From: Eubacterium sp. CAG:180
Lineage (GTDB): Bacteria > Bacillota > Clostridia > Oscillospirales > Acutalibacteraceae
Reading direction: 5' to 3'
Length of the DNA stretch: 64,000 nt
Assembly (NCBI GenBank): GCA_000432435.1
Contig: HF993133.1
Span: forward strand, 51,799 to 115,798
Shown: positions 44,635 through 54,272 of the stretch, piece by piece
Position numbering within the stretch: position 1 is the stretch's first letter
Layout: each line of letters starts with the position of its first letter
Made by a program: the position numbers and the translations under genes
Notes under the pieces: generated by a model
Told to the model about the DNA's origin: nothing
The model's input: only the letters and a program-made list of their open reading frames with translations
The model's database searches: none

Positions 44635-45570
44635 ATGCAGTTAAAAGAACTCGAATATTTACTGAAAACTGTTGAATGCGGTTCTATCACAAAAGCCGCA
44701 GAACAGATGTTTATCAGTCAGCCGACGCTGACTAAAAACATACAAAGTTTAGAAAACGAATATAATATAAAGATTTTTCAGCGTGTAGCGTCGGGTGTAG
44801 AGTTAACCGAGCAAGGAAAAGACTTTGTATATTACGCGCGCGAAGTAGTGGCGGCAGCAGAATCGCTGAACAACAACTTTTTCGGTGGAAATGCAAAACC
44901 CTCTGCTCGTCTTTATGTTGCATCTCAATGTTTTGACTTTACCCATGATATTTTTTTGAAAATCTATAAACAAAACGAAGGCAAAAACATAAGCGGCAGT
45001 TTGACTGAGACCGACAGGGACAATGTTGTTTCTATGGTAATTCAAAACGCCGCCGATTTGGGACTTTTCATTCGTACAAACTCTGACGGAAAAAGTTTTT
45101 TGTGGAAAACTCAGGCAAACCTGATTGATATTCATCACATTGCAACGGACCAAATTTTCATTTGCGTAGGTCCTGATTCTCCTCTATATGACAAAAAAGA
45201 AGTAACGATTGAAGATGCAAAAAAGTACTCGTCTTTTGCTCTTGACATGAAAAACGCGTACAAACAAAACACCTATGTTGACAGCGGATTAAAACGCAAA
45301 AAGCAACAAAAAGTTTTCTTTTTCAATTCAATAGACGCCTGCAAGCACTTTTTGCTCAACACCGACATGGTTTTGTATATCAACAAATGGACTGCGGGAT
45401 GTTTTGACAACTCTCAAATTCATGTTATCCCCATAGTTGACAACAATTCAAACCCGTATAACAACGAGCTTGTTTGGTGCAAACGCGTTGGCGAACCGCT
45501 TTCTGCCGTTGACAGACAATTTTTGACAAATCTTTACAATCACTTCGGAATTATCTGCCGAGATTTTTAA
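44635..45570 (+). CDS. LysR-family transcription regulator
   Basis: A 311-residue regulator. The N-terminal winged helix reads KELEYLLKTVECGSITKAAEQMFISQPTLTKNIQSLE. The C-terminal substrate-binding domain starts near residue 90. It is divergent from the symporter-transketolase-MFS run and is probably its activator. The inducer is unknown. A strong terminator follows the stop. Confidence 0.92.
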   Translation: MQLKELEYLLKTVECGSITKAAEQMFISQPTLTKNIQSLENEYNIKIFQRVASGVELTEQGKDFVYYAREVVAAAESLNNNFFGGNAKPSARLYVASQCFDFTHDIFLKIYKQNEGKNISGSLTETDRDNVVSMVIQNAADLGLFIRTNSDGKSFLWKTQANLIDIHHIATDQIFICVGPDSPLYDKKEVTIEDAKKYSSFALDMKNAYKQNTYVDSGLKRKKQQKVFFFNSIDACKHFLLNTDMVLYINKWTAGCFDNSQIHVIPIVDNNSNPYNNELVWCKRVGEPLSAVDRQFLTNLYNHFGIICRDF

Positions 45571-45579
45571 CTACACATA

Positions 45580-45616
45580 AAAAACCTCTTGATGAATAAA
45601 CATCAAGAGGTTTTTA
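45580..45616 (+). terminator. Terminator of the LysR gene
   Basis: A perfect 15-bp stem AAAAACCTCTTGATG / CATCAAGAGGTTTTT with a six-base loop. Confidence 0.85.
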
Positions 45617-45693
45617 TTGTATGTCTGTACGACAAAAAATTATTTAGTTATATAGTACAATAATTTGCATTATTTCATATATAGATACTGCAT

Positions 45694-46013
45694 TTAGTTC
45701 AATCCCAAACGCTTTCTAAAAAAATATTTTTTCAAAAATTTGCCGTCATTTTCGGCTTTTTATTCTTTTATTCTCAAACTTCATCAAGATTGCTTCCTTT
45801 AGTGATTGCAAGTGCTTCAATAACTCCAATAATATATGCAAGTTCATCTATACTGTTATCCGCTAAATATTCTTTTGTTTCTTCTTTTAATTCTTCATTT
45901 AAAGCAGATACATATTTTAAGTCGTCAAGTTCCCTAAACTTAGACTTTTGATTGTTTGAAATACATATATCGGGGATATTGTCCCTGACAAGTCTGTTGT
46001 ATATATTTTCCAC
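45694..46013 (-). pseudogene. Decayed MazG-like nucleotide pyrophosphohydrolase
   Basis: The first 79 codons read NRLVRDNIPDICISNNQKSKFREL, then EELKEETKEYL and DELAYIIGVIEAL, matching the small phosphoribosyl-ATP-pyrophosphohydrolase-like family of about 100 residues. After LDEV a stop occurs. The missing C-terminus is found one base out of frame (RIKE, stop, KAENDGKFLKKYFF). So the gene has lost one base and gained one nonsense codon. Confidence 0.7.
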
Positions 46014-46200
46014 TTCAATTGCCTGATTTTAAATTTATTAAGTCGCACAATCATTATTCATCCGCAGATATTTTTATTAAAAAAATATGAATTTAACTTT
46101 GAGTTTTGATAAAACAACAATATCAAAATCTTTTTCTTTGCTTGGCGTTCGCTCCCATCAGTGCGTTCGAATCCACTTTTTAAAATTGCACATATAAAAG

Positions 46201-46232
46201 AAAAAAGACACTGCAAAAAGCAATGTCTTTTT
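46201..46232 (-). terminator. Terminator of tRNA-Ala
   Basis: On the minus strand a stem of A-rich and T-rich arms around GACATTGC / GCAGTGTC (one mismatch) directly follows the CCA end and finishes in TTTTTT. Confidence 0.75.
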
Positions 46233-46308
46233 TGGTGGACCTGAAGAGATTCGAACTCTCGACTTCTACAATGCGAATGTAGCACTCTCCCAGCTGAGCT
46301 ACAGGCCC
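46233..46308 (-). tRNA. tRNA-Ala (CGC)
   Basis: 76 bases with encoded CCA. The acceptor stem GGGCCTG pairs with CAGGTCC; the D arm is GCTCAGCTGGGAGAGT. The anticodon stem CTACA/TGTAG encloses loop TTCGCAT, so the anticodon is CGC, reading GCG. The T arm is GAGAG TTCGAAT CTCTT. Its 3' end faces the accessory block at lower coordinates. Confidence 0.93.
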
Positions 46309-46441
46309 GTGAACCTAATTATTATAACACGCGGCGGGTAGTAGAGCAAGAGCTTTTTGAAATTTCTCGCATTAAAAATGCTGTTTTAAATTTTACGCCG
46401 CAAAGCAGACTCCTTTATCGGCGGTTTGTCAAGCCGACAAA

Positions 46442-46470
46442 GTCCCGTGCAAAGTGATTTTGCACGGGAC
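46442..46470. terminator. Hairpin downstream of the GH2 gene
   Basis: GTCCCGTGCAAA / TTTGCACGGGAC is a perfect 12-bp stem with a GTGA loop, eight bases after the GH2 stop. The T-run is better on the plus strand, but its place fits an end for the minus-strand GH2 operon. Confidence 0.65.
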
Positions 46471-46477
46471 AGCTTTT

Positions 46478-48742
46478 TTATTTCTGCTTTTTCTTAATCT
46501 TGTTAAGGCTTGCGTTGATTTCAAGGATTTGTTCCTTTGTAAACAAGCCGCCTGCCATCATACATACGCGCTTGACGCTGAAGCCCTTGCCCATTTCTAT
46601 CATACTCTTGTTGATTTTCATACCCTTTGCCATATCCGCCATACCGCCTGTGGACTTGCCCTTGTTCTTTTTCATATTGGCACGAACCATTTTGAGAATT
46701 TTCAAAGCGAGCAATTTGCCCTTTGCGGTAGCCAAAATATCGCCTATGGTGTCGTTTACGCTCATATATCCCGGCGGAGTCTCGATTTCAAACCAGTTGA
46801 TAACCGCGCCCTCCTCCTGCAATACATAGTCGGGATTCGCCTTATCGACCTTGCGTATGCGGCTCTCGTCGGTACAGTCGCCCGCCTTTGCCGTAAGCAC
46901 GGTTTCGCCCTCGTTCGGTACCGAGAAGTAAAAGAACGGAAATTCCCCGCGCTTTTGCACGCCGATGCTCTTGCCGTTTGCAAAAAGCTCAACGGACGGC
47001 TCGTTTGTATAAACCGTGACGCTCGTCACGCTTTCGGGGCGGTCAATATAGCGTTTACCGCAGATGTGCACAAACGGTTCATCCGACAACCACGCCTTAT
47101 ATGCATAAAAAGAGTCCTTTTTATATTTCCTGTCGAACGTAACAAGGCCCTTGTGATTCATTCCGTTCTCGCCGCCCTCGCTGCGTGCGTCTGCGGCAAA
47201 GTCAAACATATTCCAGACGTGAGTTGACCAAAGCCACGGGCGAACGGCAATCTGACGAATTACATCCTCGTGATATTTTGCCTGGTATTCTTCGGTGTAA
47301 TCGCCCTGCTGCGGGTCGGAGGTATGCCAATTAAGAGCCTCACAGCCGTATTCGCTCATACCGACGGCACGGTCGGGATATTTTTTATGGAACTTATCGA
47401 ACCACGGCCCGTACATATCGGTCTTGCCGCCGTACCAACCGAAATAGTGATTGTAAGACAAAACGTCGGGAATCCTGACATACTCCTCGCCCGGGTCGCA
47501 CATACTGAGCACCGCTATTGTGGTGGGGCGCGTCGGGTCGATTTTATGCACCAAATCATTGAGCATACGGTGATTTTCGATAAGCGACGAATCAGACGCA
47601 CCGTTCATGGTAATTTCATTTGACAAGCCCCAAACTATTATGCTCGGATGATTTATATTCTGATAAATCAGCTCCTTCATCTGGCTTACGGTATTTTCTC
47701 TGCCGCCCGGCATATGCCGCGAAATGTACGGTATCTCGGCCCAAACCGCCATACCGCGCTCATCGCATAGGTCATAAAAGACTCTACTGTGCTGATAATG
47801 TGCAAGCCGTATGGTATTAGCACCCAATTCGCATATCAAATCCATATCCTCACGGTGTTCTTTTTCGGTGAGCGCGTTGCCTATGCCTGGTCTGTCCTGA
47901 TGCCTCGAAACACCGCGCAGAGGGCAAGGCTTACCGTTGAGGATAAATCCCTTTTGCGGGTCTATGGAAAAGCTGCGGCAGCCGAACCTTACCGAAATTT
48001 CGTCTGTTTTTTCTCCGTCCTTCAAAAGCTCCGCTGTAAGAGAGTAAAGATACGGGTCCTGAGTGCCGTTCCACAGATGCGCGTTTTCGATTTCTATAAC
48101 CGTCTTTCCGTCGGACGCATCGACGCTCTTTTCGCCCACGGGCTTTTTATCCGCGTCCGTCACGACAAAACGAACGGAGCAGTCCTGCGGATTTGTGACC
48201 CTCGCGGTTATATTGACAGCTGCGGACAAGCCGGTTACCTTCGGGGTTATCATAATTCCCGACGAGCCGTAAAACTCAAGGTCAAAGTGGCTTTCATCGA
48301 CTCCGATAACCGTTACGTCGCGGTAAATTCCGCCGTAAAACGTAAAGTCGGCAACCTGCGGATACACCGTGTCGTTCGGGCTGTTATCGGCGTAAACCGT
48401 GAGTATGTTTTCATCCGAAATTTCCGGAATCCTTACACGGAATGCAGAATATCCGCCGTCGTGTGAACCTATTTTTTCGCCGTTCCACCAGACCTCGGCA
48501 CTGCTGTTTACACCGTCAAACTGAATGTAGTGCACGGGCTTTTCGCCCAATTCCGCTTTTTTAAGCAGCTTTACATAGCAGCATTTGCCCCTGTAATAAT
48601 CGTTTCCGCCGTCCTGACCGTCGGTGCCGTTCCAGGTGTGCGGCAGGTTGACGCTTTCCCAATCCTCCGGCAGAGTTTTAGGCACAGGCTGCTCTTTTTT
48701 TGAAAAAAGCCAATTTTTGTTTATATTTATTACTTCTCGCAT
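46478..48742 (-). CDS. GH2 glycosidase (beta-galactosidase type) with unusual C-terminal extension
   Basis: A 754-residue cytoplasmic glycosidase. A jelly-roll domain (RGKCCYVKLL, FDGVNSSAEVWWNG) and an immunoglobulin-like domain precede a TIM barrel with LRGVSRHQDRPGIGNA. The acid/base is Glu376 in WGLSNE, and the nucleophile is Glu464 in MSEYGCEA. GH2 covers beta-galactosidase, beta-mannosidase and beta-glucuronidase; the overall look is beta-galactosidase. The last ~100 residues (MADMAKGMKINKS, GGLFTKEQILEINASLNKIKKK) are basic, helical and not part of the normal GH2 fold. GGAGG precedes the ATG. It lies 26 bases after its symporter gene. Confidence 0.9.
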   Translation of the reverse strand: MREVININKNWLFSKKEQPVPKTLPEDWESVNLPHTWNGTDGQDGGNDYYRGKCCYVKLLKKAELGEKPVHYIQFDGVNSSAEVWWNGEKIGSHDGGYSAFRVRIPEISDENILTVYADNSPNDTVYPQVADFTFYGGIYRDVTVIGVDESHFDLEFYGSSGIMITPKVTGLSAAVNITARVTNPQDCSVRFVVTDADKKPVGEKSVDASDGKTVIEIENAHLWNGTQDPYLYSLTAELLKDGEKTDEISVRFGCRSFSIDPQKGFILNGKPCPLRGVSRHQDRPGIGNALTEKEHREDMDLICELGANTIRLAHYQHSRVFYDLCDERGMAVWAEIPYISRHMPGGRENTVSQMKELIYQNINHPSIIVWGLSNEITMNGASDSSLIENHRMLNDLVHKIDPTRPTTIAVLSMCDPGEEYVRIPDVLSYNHYFGWYGGKTDMYGPWFDKFHKKYPDRAVGMSEYGCEALNWHTSDPQQGDYTEEYQAKYHEDVIRQIAVRPWLWSTHVWNMFDFAADARSEGGENGMNHKGLVTFDRKYKKDSFYAYKAWLSDEPFVHICGKRYIDRPESVTSVTVYTNEPSVELFANGKSIGVQKRGEFPFFYFSVPNEGETVLTAKAGDCTDESRIRKVDKANPDYVLQEEGAVINWFEIETPPGYMSVNDTIGDILATAKGKLLALKILKMVRANMKKNKGKSTGGMADMAKGMKINKSMIEMGKGFSVKRVCMMAGGLFTKEQILEINASLNKIKKKQK

Positions 48743-48768
48743 AGCTTTCCTCCGTGGAAATTATAAAA

Positions 48769-50157
48769 TCACTCTTGTGTTTTTTCTTTTTTATCTTTAC
48801 CGTCTTTGCCGTTTTCCTGTGCGTTATCGTCAAGAGTATACAAAAACAGCATACTTAAAAAGCTGATAATCGCACCGATAAAAGGAAGAAATGCGGTTAC
48901 GAAATATATTTTTTCTGGAACGCCCGGTGCCTGCTCAAGCGCGCCGAGGTTCTGATTGTAGCCGGTTGCGCCTATTGCGTAGCTTACTACCGCGGCTCCT
49001 ACGCCCTGCGCGATTTTACGGAAAAGAGAATAGGTTGCATATATGGAGCTTTCCTCACGACGCCCCGTTTTTTGCTCCTGATAGTCAATGCAATCCGCAA
49101 CGAGTGCCCACATAAGTGTGAGGTAAAACGCCGCGCCGAACATTGAAACGGCTACGAGGGCTATCCAGACATAGGGATTTTTTATTCTTACAAACGCCGC
49201 AATCCCTGCCGAAAGAGCCGACAGTAAAAACGGGTATGTGCAAAGCTGCTTTTTGCTGAATTTTTTAAGCATGGGCTTTGCAAGGACTATTCCGAGTGCT
49301 ATGGGGCAGCCCGCAAGCATGGAGGCAATCGTTATAAGCTTCGTGTTTTGAAAATAGCACATAAACACGTACGGCATTGATGTGGTTACGGTCATCATAA
49401 GTGCTAAGTAAGCGACGGTGCTTATGGTGGCGCCCATCATCGGCTTATTCTTAAAGAATGACTTCAAAGTGGCAAAATAGTTGAATTTCTGCTTTTCCGA
49501 AGCGACGGCAGGTGCCAAGCGCTCGGTTGTCATACGTCTGAGCAGCCAGAATGAAACAAGCCCTATGGCTCCCATAACGCCTACAAAAACGATAAACAGC
49601 TCACCTCTGGGGTTATCGTTTTTATCATAGACCAAGAGGGGCAGTAATATCATAATCGGAATCTGAGCACACATAGCGCCGATACTGCGCCACGTTGACA
49701 GCGCGGAACGACCGTCGGGGTCGTTTGTGATACAGCTCTGCATAGAGCCGTAAGGCACGTTTACGCTTGTGTAGGCAACGCTCCAAAGGCAGTATATACC
49801 GAGGCACATAGCAACTTTTACTCCGTACGGGGCATTCGGAGCATAGATAAACAAAGCTATGCTTGAAAGAAGTAGTACGGGGCTTGCCCATTTTATCCAC
49901 GGCTTAAATTTACCGTCTTTTCCCGGCTTTGTCGCATCGCAAAGACCGCCTATAATGGGGTCGTTTATCGCGTCGAAAATTTTACCGAGCAAAATGAGAA
50001 TCGCAAAATGCTTCGGGTTTATCTTCATACAAGTAACATAGAACAGCATAAGATAGCTGTTTATGAACGCAAAGCTCATATTACAGCCGAAGTCACCGAA
50101 AGCATAGCCGATTTTGTCGCGCATGCCGAACGGGCGCAGGGTTTTGCCGTTGTCCAT
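48769..50157 (-). CDS. GPH-family glycoside:cation symporter
   Basis: A 462-residue, 12-helix MelB-like carrier. ILLGKIFDAINDPIIGGLCDATKP is the family signature with the cation-coupling aspartates; DYQEQKTGRREESSIYA is the late loop motif. The ATG at 50157 has GGAGG eight bases before it; a GTG nine bases earlier overlaps that site. It is first in an operon with the GH2 enzyme and probably imports the galactoside that GH2 cleaves. The hydrophilic C-terminus is rich in Lys, Asp and Glu. Confidence 0.92.
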   Translation of the reverse strand: MDNGKTLRPFGMRDKIGYAFGDFGCNMSFAFINSYLMLFYVTCMKINPKHFAILILLGKIFDAINDPIIGGLCDATKPGKDGKFKPWIKWASPVLLLSSIALFIYAPNAPYGVKVAMCLGIYCLWSVAYTSVNVPYGSMQSCITNDPDGRSALSTWRSIGAMCAQIPIMILLPLLVYDKNDNPRGELFIVFVGVMGAIGLVSFWLLRRMTTERLAPAVASEKQKFNYFATLKSFFKNKPMMGATISTVAYLALMMTVTTSMPYVFMCYFQNTKLITIASMLAGCPIALGIVLAKPMLKKFSKKQLCTYPFLLSALSAGIAAFVRIKNPYVWIALVAVSMFGAAFYLTLMWALVADCIDYQEQKTGRREESSIYATYSLFRKIAQGVGAAVVSYAIGATGYNQNLGALEQAPGVPEKIYFVTAFLPFIGAIISFLSMLFLYTLDDNAQENGKDGKDKKEKTQE

Positions 50158-50341
50158 AAGGGACACCTCCGAATTCTCTGTGTCTTTCGGACAATGTGAC
50201 TTGCGCCGAGTCTTTTATGAATTACCGTCCTTCGGTGCAAAACGATTTTGTCCTTATTTTATATAACACTATTATATATGATATCCAAAAAAAATCAATA
50301 TAAAGCAGAGACGTTAGGCTAATTTGTCAGCTTTTAAGGCG

Positions 50342-50382
50342 AAAAAAGGAACCGTTTTGGGTAAAAGCCCATTGCGGTTCCG
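50342..50382 (-). terminator. Terminator of the esterase gene
   Basis: On the minus strand GGAACCG...CGGTTCC with an inner TGGG/CCCA arm is followed by TTTTTT. It separates the esterase from the GH2 operon. Confidence 0.75.
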
Positions 50383-50387
50383 TTTAT

Positions 50388-51710
50388 TTATGAATGTGCT
50401 TCAAAAAACGCGAGCATTTCATCGATTGTTTCCGCGCTTTCGGGAAGATCGGGATAGGCGACGCTCGTTATATGCCCCGACGAACGGTTCACGGTAAGCT
50501 GCCAATCGTGATACATATGTTCCTTGCCCTTTTCCGTCAAAAGCTTATCGAGGTCATCCGAAGCAGAGTGCAAAAAGTCCTTGACGCTCGTCACAATATA
50601 TGCCGGCGGAATGTCGGATTTATCAATTATCTCCTCGGGCTGCAAATACGGATAATACGGCGAATTTTTATAATCGTAGCCGAGATAGCACGACAAAAGC
50701 GCGCTGTTAACGCCGTTTTTCATATCAAACATTCCGGAAATCAACCCTATCGCTTTTATGTTGAGTCCGGTGTCCGAAACGCCGTAAAGCGATTTTAATT
50801 CGTCGCTCGTATTTACCGCCGCGGTGTAAAATGCAAGCTGACCACCGGCAGAATCACCTGCAACAAAGACTCTGTCAAGGTCAAAGCCATAAGCCTCGCC
50901 GTTTTCCGCCACCCAGCGGTACGACGCCATAACATCGCTCACCTGCGTCGGATATGTTACGTCGGGACACAGAGAATAATTTATACACACAACTATATAT
51001 CCTCTTTTCGCAAGACGTGACGCATAGACGCGATTAACCTCTTTTTCCGCATACATAAGTCCGCCGCCGTGTATGTCGATTATCACCGGCAGCTTTTCTG
51101 CGGCATTTTCGGGATAATAAATATCAAGAAGATGATATTTGTTGCCGTCCGAAATATAAGGTATATCCTTTTTCACCGTCACGCCTGCGGATTCCGTCTG
51201 TTTTTTCAGCCTGTTTGTGTCGTAATAATCCATATAATTCCACAGCACCTCGGCGGCAGACGCCACAAAGCCGTCGTTTTTAAGCACGCCGTCGGCGGTT
51301 GGGTCGGTTTTTACGGTATCCGCATCCAATTTAAACAGCCCGTCAAATATATTTTTAAATCTGACTTCAAGCTCGCCCGTGTCAACATCGTTTCCCGACA
51401 AAACGTCCCCCACAAGGCCGTAAAGGTCGGTAAACAGCGCGGTAAGTTCATTTTTGACATCTATACCGGCATTTTCGGAAGCGTTGATTTTATTGTCAAC
51501 GGCAGCCTTCGGCGACTCCACGCTTTCGCGAAAAAATCCGTCTGGAGGCATTTTATTGCACGAAGAGGAAGCGTCGGCACGTAAAAGTGCTGCCGCTTCC
51601 TCTTTTTTTGCTATTGAGCCGCACTGCAAAGCGACAAGCAAGGTTGCCGCCGCCAGCAGTATAACGGCCGTAATTCTTTTTAAACTGTCCTTCATATAAG
51701 CATTTGTCAT
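50388..51710 (-). CDS. Secreted alpha/beta-hydrolase esterase
   Basis: A 440-residue protein with an N-terminal membrane or signal segment (about residues 12-28) and a ~150-residue linker region of unknown fold. An alpha/beta-hydrolase domain of the hormone-sensitive-lipase type then starts near 155. The oxyanion motif is IDIHGGGLMYA and the nucleophile is the serine of VAGDSAGG. The late SSGHI histidine probably completes the triad. A carbohydrate or small-ester deacylase role is likely because glycosidase genes are next to it (inference). The ribosome binding site is weak. Confidence 0.82.
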   Translation of the reverse strand: MTNAYMKDSLKRITAVILLAAATLLVALQCGSIAKKEEAAALLRADASSSCNKMPPDGFFRESVESPKAAVDNKINASENAGIDVKNELTALFTDLYGLVGDVLSGNDVDTGELEVRFKNIFDGLFKLDADTVKTDPTADGVLKNDGFVASAAEVLWNYMDYYDTNRLKKQTESAGVTVKKDIPYISDGNKYHLLDIYYPENAAEKLPVIIDIHGGGLMYAEKEVNRVYASRLAKRGYIVVCINYSLCPDVTYPTQVSDVMASYRWVAENGEAYGFDLDRVFVAGDSAGGQLAFYTAAVNTSDELKSLYGVSDTGLNIKAIGLISGMFDMKNGVNSALLSCYLGYDYKNSPYYPYLQPEEIIDKSDIPPAYIVTSVKDFLHSASDDLDKLLTEKGKEHMYHDWQLTVNRSSGHITSVAYPDLPESAETIDEMLAFFEAHS

Positions 51711-51819
51711 TTACCGAGCGCCGAAAACAGCGAACCTATAAACATAAAGAAGTCCGCAATGCGCGCGCTTTTGTATTTTTGTGACAGCTTATCCGCAAAA
51801 ATCGAAAAACGATATATCA

Positions 51820-54228
51820 TTATTTAGCGACAATATTGACAAGCTTGCCCTTTACATAGATTTCCTTGATGATATTTTTACCCTCAAGAGCGGCAGCTAT
51901 GCCTTCGTCCTTCTTTGCGAGAGCTATTGCCTTATCACTTTCAATGTCGGTGGGAACAGAGAGTCTCGCTCTTATCTTACCGTTTATCTGGACTACTATT
52001 TCAACGGTGCTGTCAACACATTTAGCCTCGTCAAAGCTCGGCCACTTTGCATCCTTTGCAAGCATTTCGCCGTAACCGCAATTCGCCCACATCTCCTCTG
52101 TGACGTGCGGTGCAAACGGGTTCACGAGAATAATAAGCGTTTTGAGCTCGGCACGGTTGATTTTACCGTTTTCGTAAATTTTGTTGAGCAGCGTCATAAG
52201 AGCGGCTATTGCCGTGTTATACTTCATCTGCTCTATGTCCTCGGAAACCTTTTTGACGGTCTTGTGCATAGCGCTCATAAGCTCTTTTGAATACTCGTCG
52301 CCGTCCGTCAGGATTTCCTGAAGATTAAATACTCTGTCGATAAATCTCTTGCAGCCCTTAACGCTCGATTCGCTCCACGGAGCAGCCTGCTCATAGTCGC
52401 CCATAAACAGAACGTAGGTGCGCAGTACATCGGCGCCGTATACATCAACTACCTCGTTGGGGTCTATTACGTTGCCGCGCGATTTACTCATTTTAACTCC
52501 GTCCGGTCCTAAGATAAGACCCTGAGCTGTGCGCTTTTGATACGGCTCCTCATACGGCACTACGCCGAGGTCATAGAGGAATTTATACCAGAATCTTGAA
52601 TATATCAGGTGGCGTGTAACGTGCTCCATACCGCCGTTGTACCAGTCTACCGGCATCCAGTATTTAAGCTTGTCATAGTCGGCAAAGGTCTTATCGTTGT
52701 GCGGGTCAACATATCTTAAGAAGTACCACGAGGAGCCTGCCCACTGAGGCATGGTGTCCGTCTCGCGCTTTGCGTCGCCGCCGCAGACGGGGCACTTGCA
52801 GTTTACAAACGAGTCAATCTTTGCAAGCGGACTCTCGCCGTCCTGACCGGGTTCAAAGTTTTCAACATTCGGAAGCTTCAGCGGAAGCTCGTCATACGGA
52901 ACGGGAACCATTCCGCACTTCGGACAGTAGATAATCGGAATAGGCTCGCCCCAGTAGCGCTGACGGTTAAATGCCCAATCCTTCATCTTATACTGAACTC
53001 CGCCCTCACCGATGCCTTTTTCGGTGAGATAATCTATCATCTTTTTGATGGAATCCTTTTTATTGTCCATACCGTTAAGGAAGCCGGAATTTACCATTTC
53101 GCCGTCGCCGGTATATGCCGCCTCATCGATATTTCCGCCCTTTATGACTTCGATAATGTCTATACCGAATTTCTTGGCGAAATCGTAGTCGCGGTCATCG
53201 TGAGCCGGCACAGCCATTATTGCGCCCGTGCCGTAGCCCATCATTACGTAGTCGGAAATATAAACCGGTATTTCCCTGCCGTTTACGGGGTTTATCGCGG
53301 TAAGACCGTCAATTTTGACGCCCGTCTTATCCTTGACGAGCTGAGTGCGCTCAAACTCTGTCTTTTTACTGCATTCTGTGCGGTAATCGACTATCGCATC
53401 CATATTGCGGATTTTATCCTTATACTTGTCGATTATCGGGTGCTCCGGAGCAATTACCATAAATGTAACGCCGAAGAGAGTGTCGGGCCTAGTTGTGTAT
53501 ATCCTAAGCTTTTCGGGAATATCTTTAAGAGAGAAATTGACGAACGCGCCGCGGCTCTTGCCTATCCAATGCTCCTGCTGAGCCTTGATGTTTGGGAGAT
53601 AGTCAACGTGCTTGAGGCCCTCCAAGAGCTTATCGGCATACTCGGTAATGCGAAGATACCAAACGTCCTTTGACTTTTGTACGACTTCGCTGTGGCAGAT
53701 ATCGCACTTGCCGCCCTGAGAATCCTCATTTGACAAAACGACCTTGCAGGAGGGGCAATAGTTTACGAGAGTCTTGTCGCGGAACGCAAGACCGTTTTCA
53801 AACATCTTGAGGAATATCCACTGGGTCCACTTGTAGTAGCCCTCTTCGGTTGTGTCTATAACTCTTGTCCAGTCGAACGAAAATCCCACGCGCTTTAACT
53901 GACTTGTAAACTTCTTTATATTCATATCGGTGACCTTGCGCGGATGTATGCCCGTTTTAATGGCATAGTTTTCCGTCGGCAGACCGTATGCGTCAAAGCC
54001 TATCGGGAAAAGCACGTTGTAGCCCTGAAGTCTTCTCTTGCGAGATACCACCTCAAGACCCGAATATGCCTTGATGTGACCTACGTGCATACCGGCTCCG
54101 CTCGGATAGGGAAATTCCACAAGTCCGTAAAATTTAGGCTTATCGGAATTGTCAACGGCGTGGAAAACGCCCTCCTCTTCCCATTTTTCCTGCCACTTGC
54201 TTTCAATATGCTTAAAATCGTATTCCAT
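51820..54228 (-). CDS. leuS: Leucyl-tRNA synthetase
   Basis: Charges tRNA-Leu. The 802 residues match the bacterial type. The HIGH-like motif is FPYPSGAGMHVGHIKAY near residue 40, a zinc knuckle CPSC...CDIC follows, an editing domain lies in the middle (TRPDTLFGVTFM, GTGAIMAVPAHD), and KMSKSRGNV comes near residue 575. No T-box leader was seen in the 44-base gap to rsfS, so it may be read through from the upstream operon. Confidence 0.97.
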   Translation of the reverse strand: MEYDFKHIESKWQEKWEEEGVFHAVDNSDKPKFYGLVEFPYPSGAGMHVGHIKAYSGLEVVSRKRRLQGYNVLFPIGFDAYGLPTENYAIKTGIHPRKVTDMNIKKFTSQLKRVGFSFDWTRVIDTTEEGYYKWTQWIFLKMFENGLAFRDKTLVNYCPSCKVVLSNEDSQGGKCDICHSEVVQKSKDVWYLRITEYADKLLEGLKHVDYLPNIKAQQEHWIGKSRGAFVNFSLKDIPEKLRIYTTRPDTLFGVTFMVIAPEHPIIDKYKDKIRNMDAIVDYRTECSKKTEFERTQLVKDKTGVKIDGLTAINPVNGREIPVYISDYVMMGYGTGAIMAVPAHDDRDYDFAKKFGIDIIEVIKGGNIDEAAYTGDGEMVNSGFLNGMDNKKDSIKKMIDYLTEKGIGEGGVQYKMKDWAFNRQRYWGEPIPIIYCPKCGMVPVPYDELPLKLPNVENFEPGQDGESPLAKIDSFVNCKCPVCGGDAKRETDTMPQWAGSSWYFLRYVDPHNDKTFADYDKLKYWMPVDWYNGGMEHVTRHLIYSRFWYKFLYDLGVVPYEEPYQKRTAQGLILGPDGVKMSKSRGNVIDPNEVVDVYGADVLRTYVLFMGDYEQAAPWSESSVKGCKRFIDRVFNLQEILTDGDEYSKELMSAMHKTVKKVSEDIEQMKYNTAIAALMTLLNKIYENGKINRAELKTLIILVNPFAPHVTEEMWANCGYGEMLAKDAKWPSFDEAKCVDSTVEIVVQINGKIRARLSVPTDIESDKAIALAKKDEGIAAALEGKNIIKEIYVKGKLVNIVAK

Positions 54229-54272
54229 TTATTTCACCCTTTTGCAGTATAGTCAATTTTTAACTAAGGATA

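Noticed and set aside
46140..46180. tRNA remnant with GCGTTCGAATCC
   Set aside because: The T-loop-like heptamer is there, but the flanking arms do not pair as a T stem and no other tRNA arm was found.
46454..48466. Long plus-strand open frames opposite the GH2 gene
   Set aside because: GH2 catalytic residues are intact on the minus strand; the opposite frames are rich in Arg, His and Val and look like no known protein.
54229..54272. T-box leader for leuS (also looked for before metG)
   Set aside because: The gaps are 44 and 25 bases, too short for a T-box, and the AGGGUGGNACCGCG element is absent.
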